This document shows positions 13,955 through 13,994 of a stretch of 13,994 nucleotides of DNA, piece by piece. Location of the stretch: contig DAOUHY010000144.1 in NCBI GenBank assembly GCA_034428435.1, positions 1-13,994 on the forward strand. The letters run 5' to 3'. The notes below the pieces were generated by a model. The model did no database searches, was not told the origin of the DNA, and was given only the letters and a program-made list of their open reading frames with translations. The translations under genes and the position numbers were made by a program. The DNA comes from Bin5 sp034428435. GTDB taxonomy: Bacteria > Chloroflexota > Anaerolineae > Caldilineales > Caldilineaceae. Position 1 is the first letter of the stretch. Every line of letters starts with the position of its first letter.

Positions 13955-13994
13955 CTTATGTCGAGAAGTGAGCGGAGAGGGGAGAGAAGAGAGA
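13955..13994. repeat. Purine-rich low-complexity sequence at the right edge
   Basis: From 13963 to the edge the plus strand is almost entirely G and A, in GAGAG/GGAGAG units, resembling the left arm of the preceding hairpin. It may be part of a longer intergenic repeat cut by the window edge. Confidence 0.4.

Overview
The window is a GC-rich bacterial chromosome segment that looks like a Chloroflexota genome (Caldilineae/Anaerolineae-like). This is inferred from Tat or Sec lipoproteins with L-A-A-C or L-S-G-C lipoboxes followed by Ala/Pro/Thr-rich linkers, Opp-type importers beside sugar enzymes, and frequent GTG/TTG starts. No rRNA, tRNA, transposase or CRISPR array was seen. The taxonomic call was not tested by any search.

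Left part (1-6343): the start of a minus-strand DUF2961/GH172 glycoside hydrolase runs off the left edge. Divergent from it is a plus-strand series: a Tat-exported family 5 substrate-binding lipoprotein, an OppB/DppB-type permease, an OppC/DppC-type permease, a cupin protein and a Gfo/Idh/MocA dehydrogenase. A near-consensus sigma-70 promoter (369-397) precedes the binding protein. A long hairpin (2413-2461) separates binding protein from permeases, in the same position as expression-tuning hairpins in other ABC importer operons. No ATPase gene is present. The neighbours suggest that this Opp-type importer carries a carbohydrate or sugar-acid derivative rather than peptides. The proposed flow is extracellular capture, import, then glycosidic or sugar-ring processing by GH172, cupin and dehydrogenase.

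Middle part (6344-10326): a 482-base non-coding stretch carries an extended -10 promoter and a perfect 12-base palindrome resembling a LacI-family operator. It leads to a nitrilase-superfamily protein that keeps the catalytic Glu and Lys but has Gly where the nucleophilic Cys should be, and that carries a long acidic tail. Converging on it is a minus-strand pair: a 70-residue single-span membrane protein followed by an FprA/adrenodoxin-reductase-like NADPH-ferredoxin reductase with a TTG start.

Right part (10327-13994): two divergent binding-protein genes share a 590-base intergenic region with several inverted repeats. One is a Sec-lipoprotein of family 5 (minus strand), apparently an orphan followed by a strong intrinsic terminator. 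The other is a Tat-lipoprotein of family 1 (sugar type, plus strand), followed by a purine-rich hairpin at the window edge; its permeases, if any, lie beyond the window.

The most unusual points are the cysteine-less nitrilase homologue, the RNA hairpins placed after or between importer genes, and the candidate operator in front of the nitrilase-like gene. No wholly new multi-gene system could be established from sequence alone.
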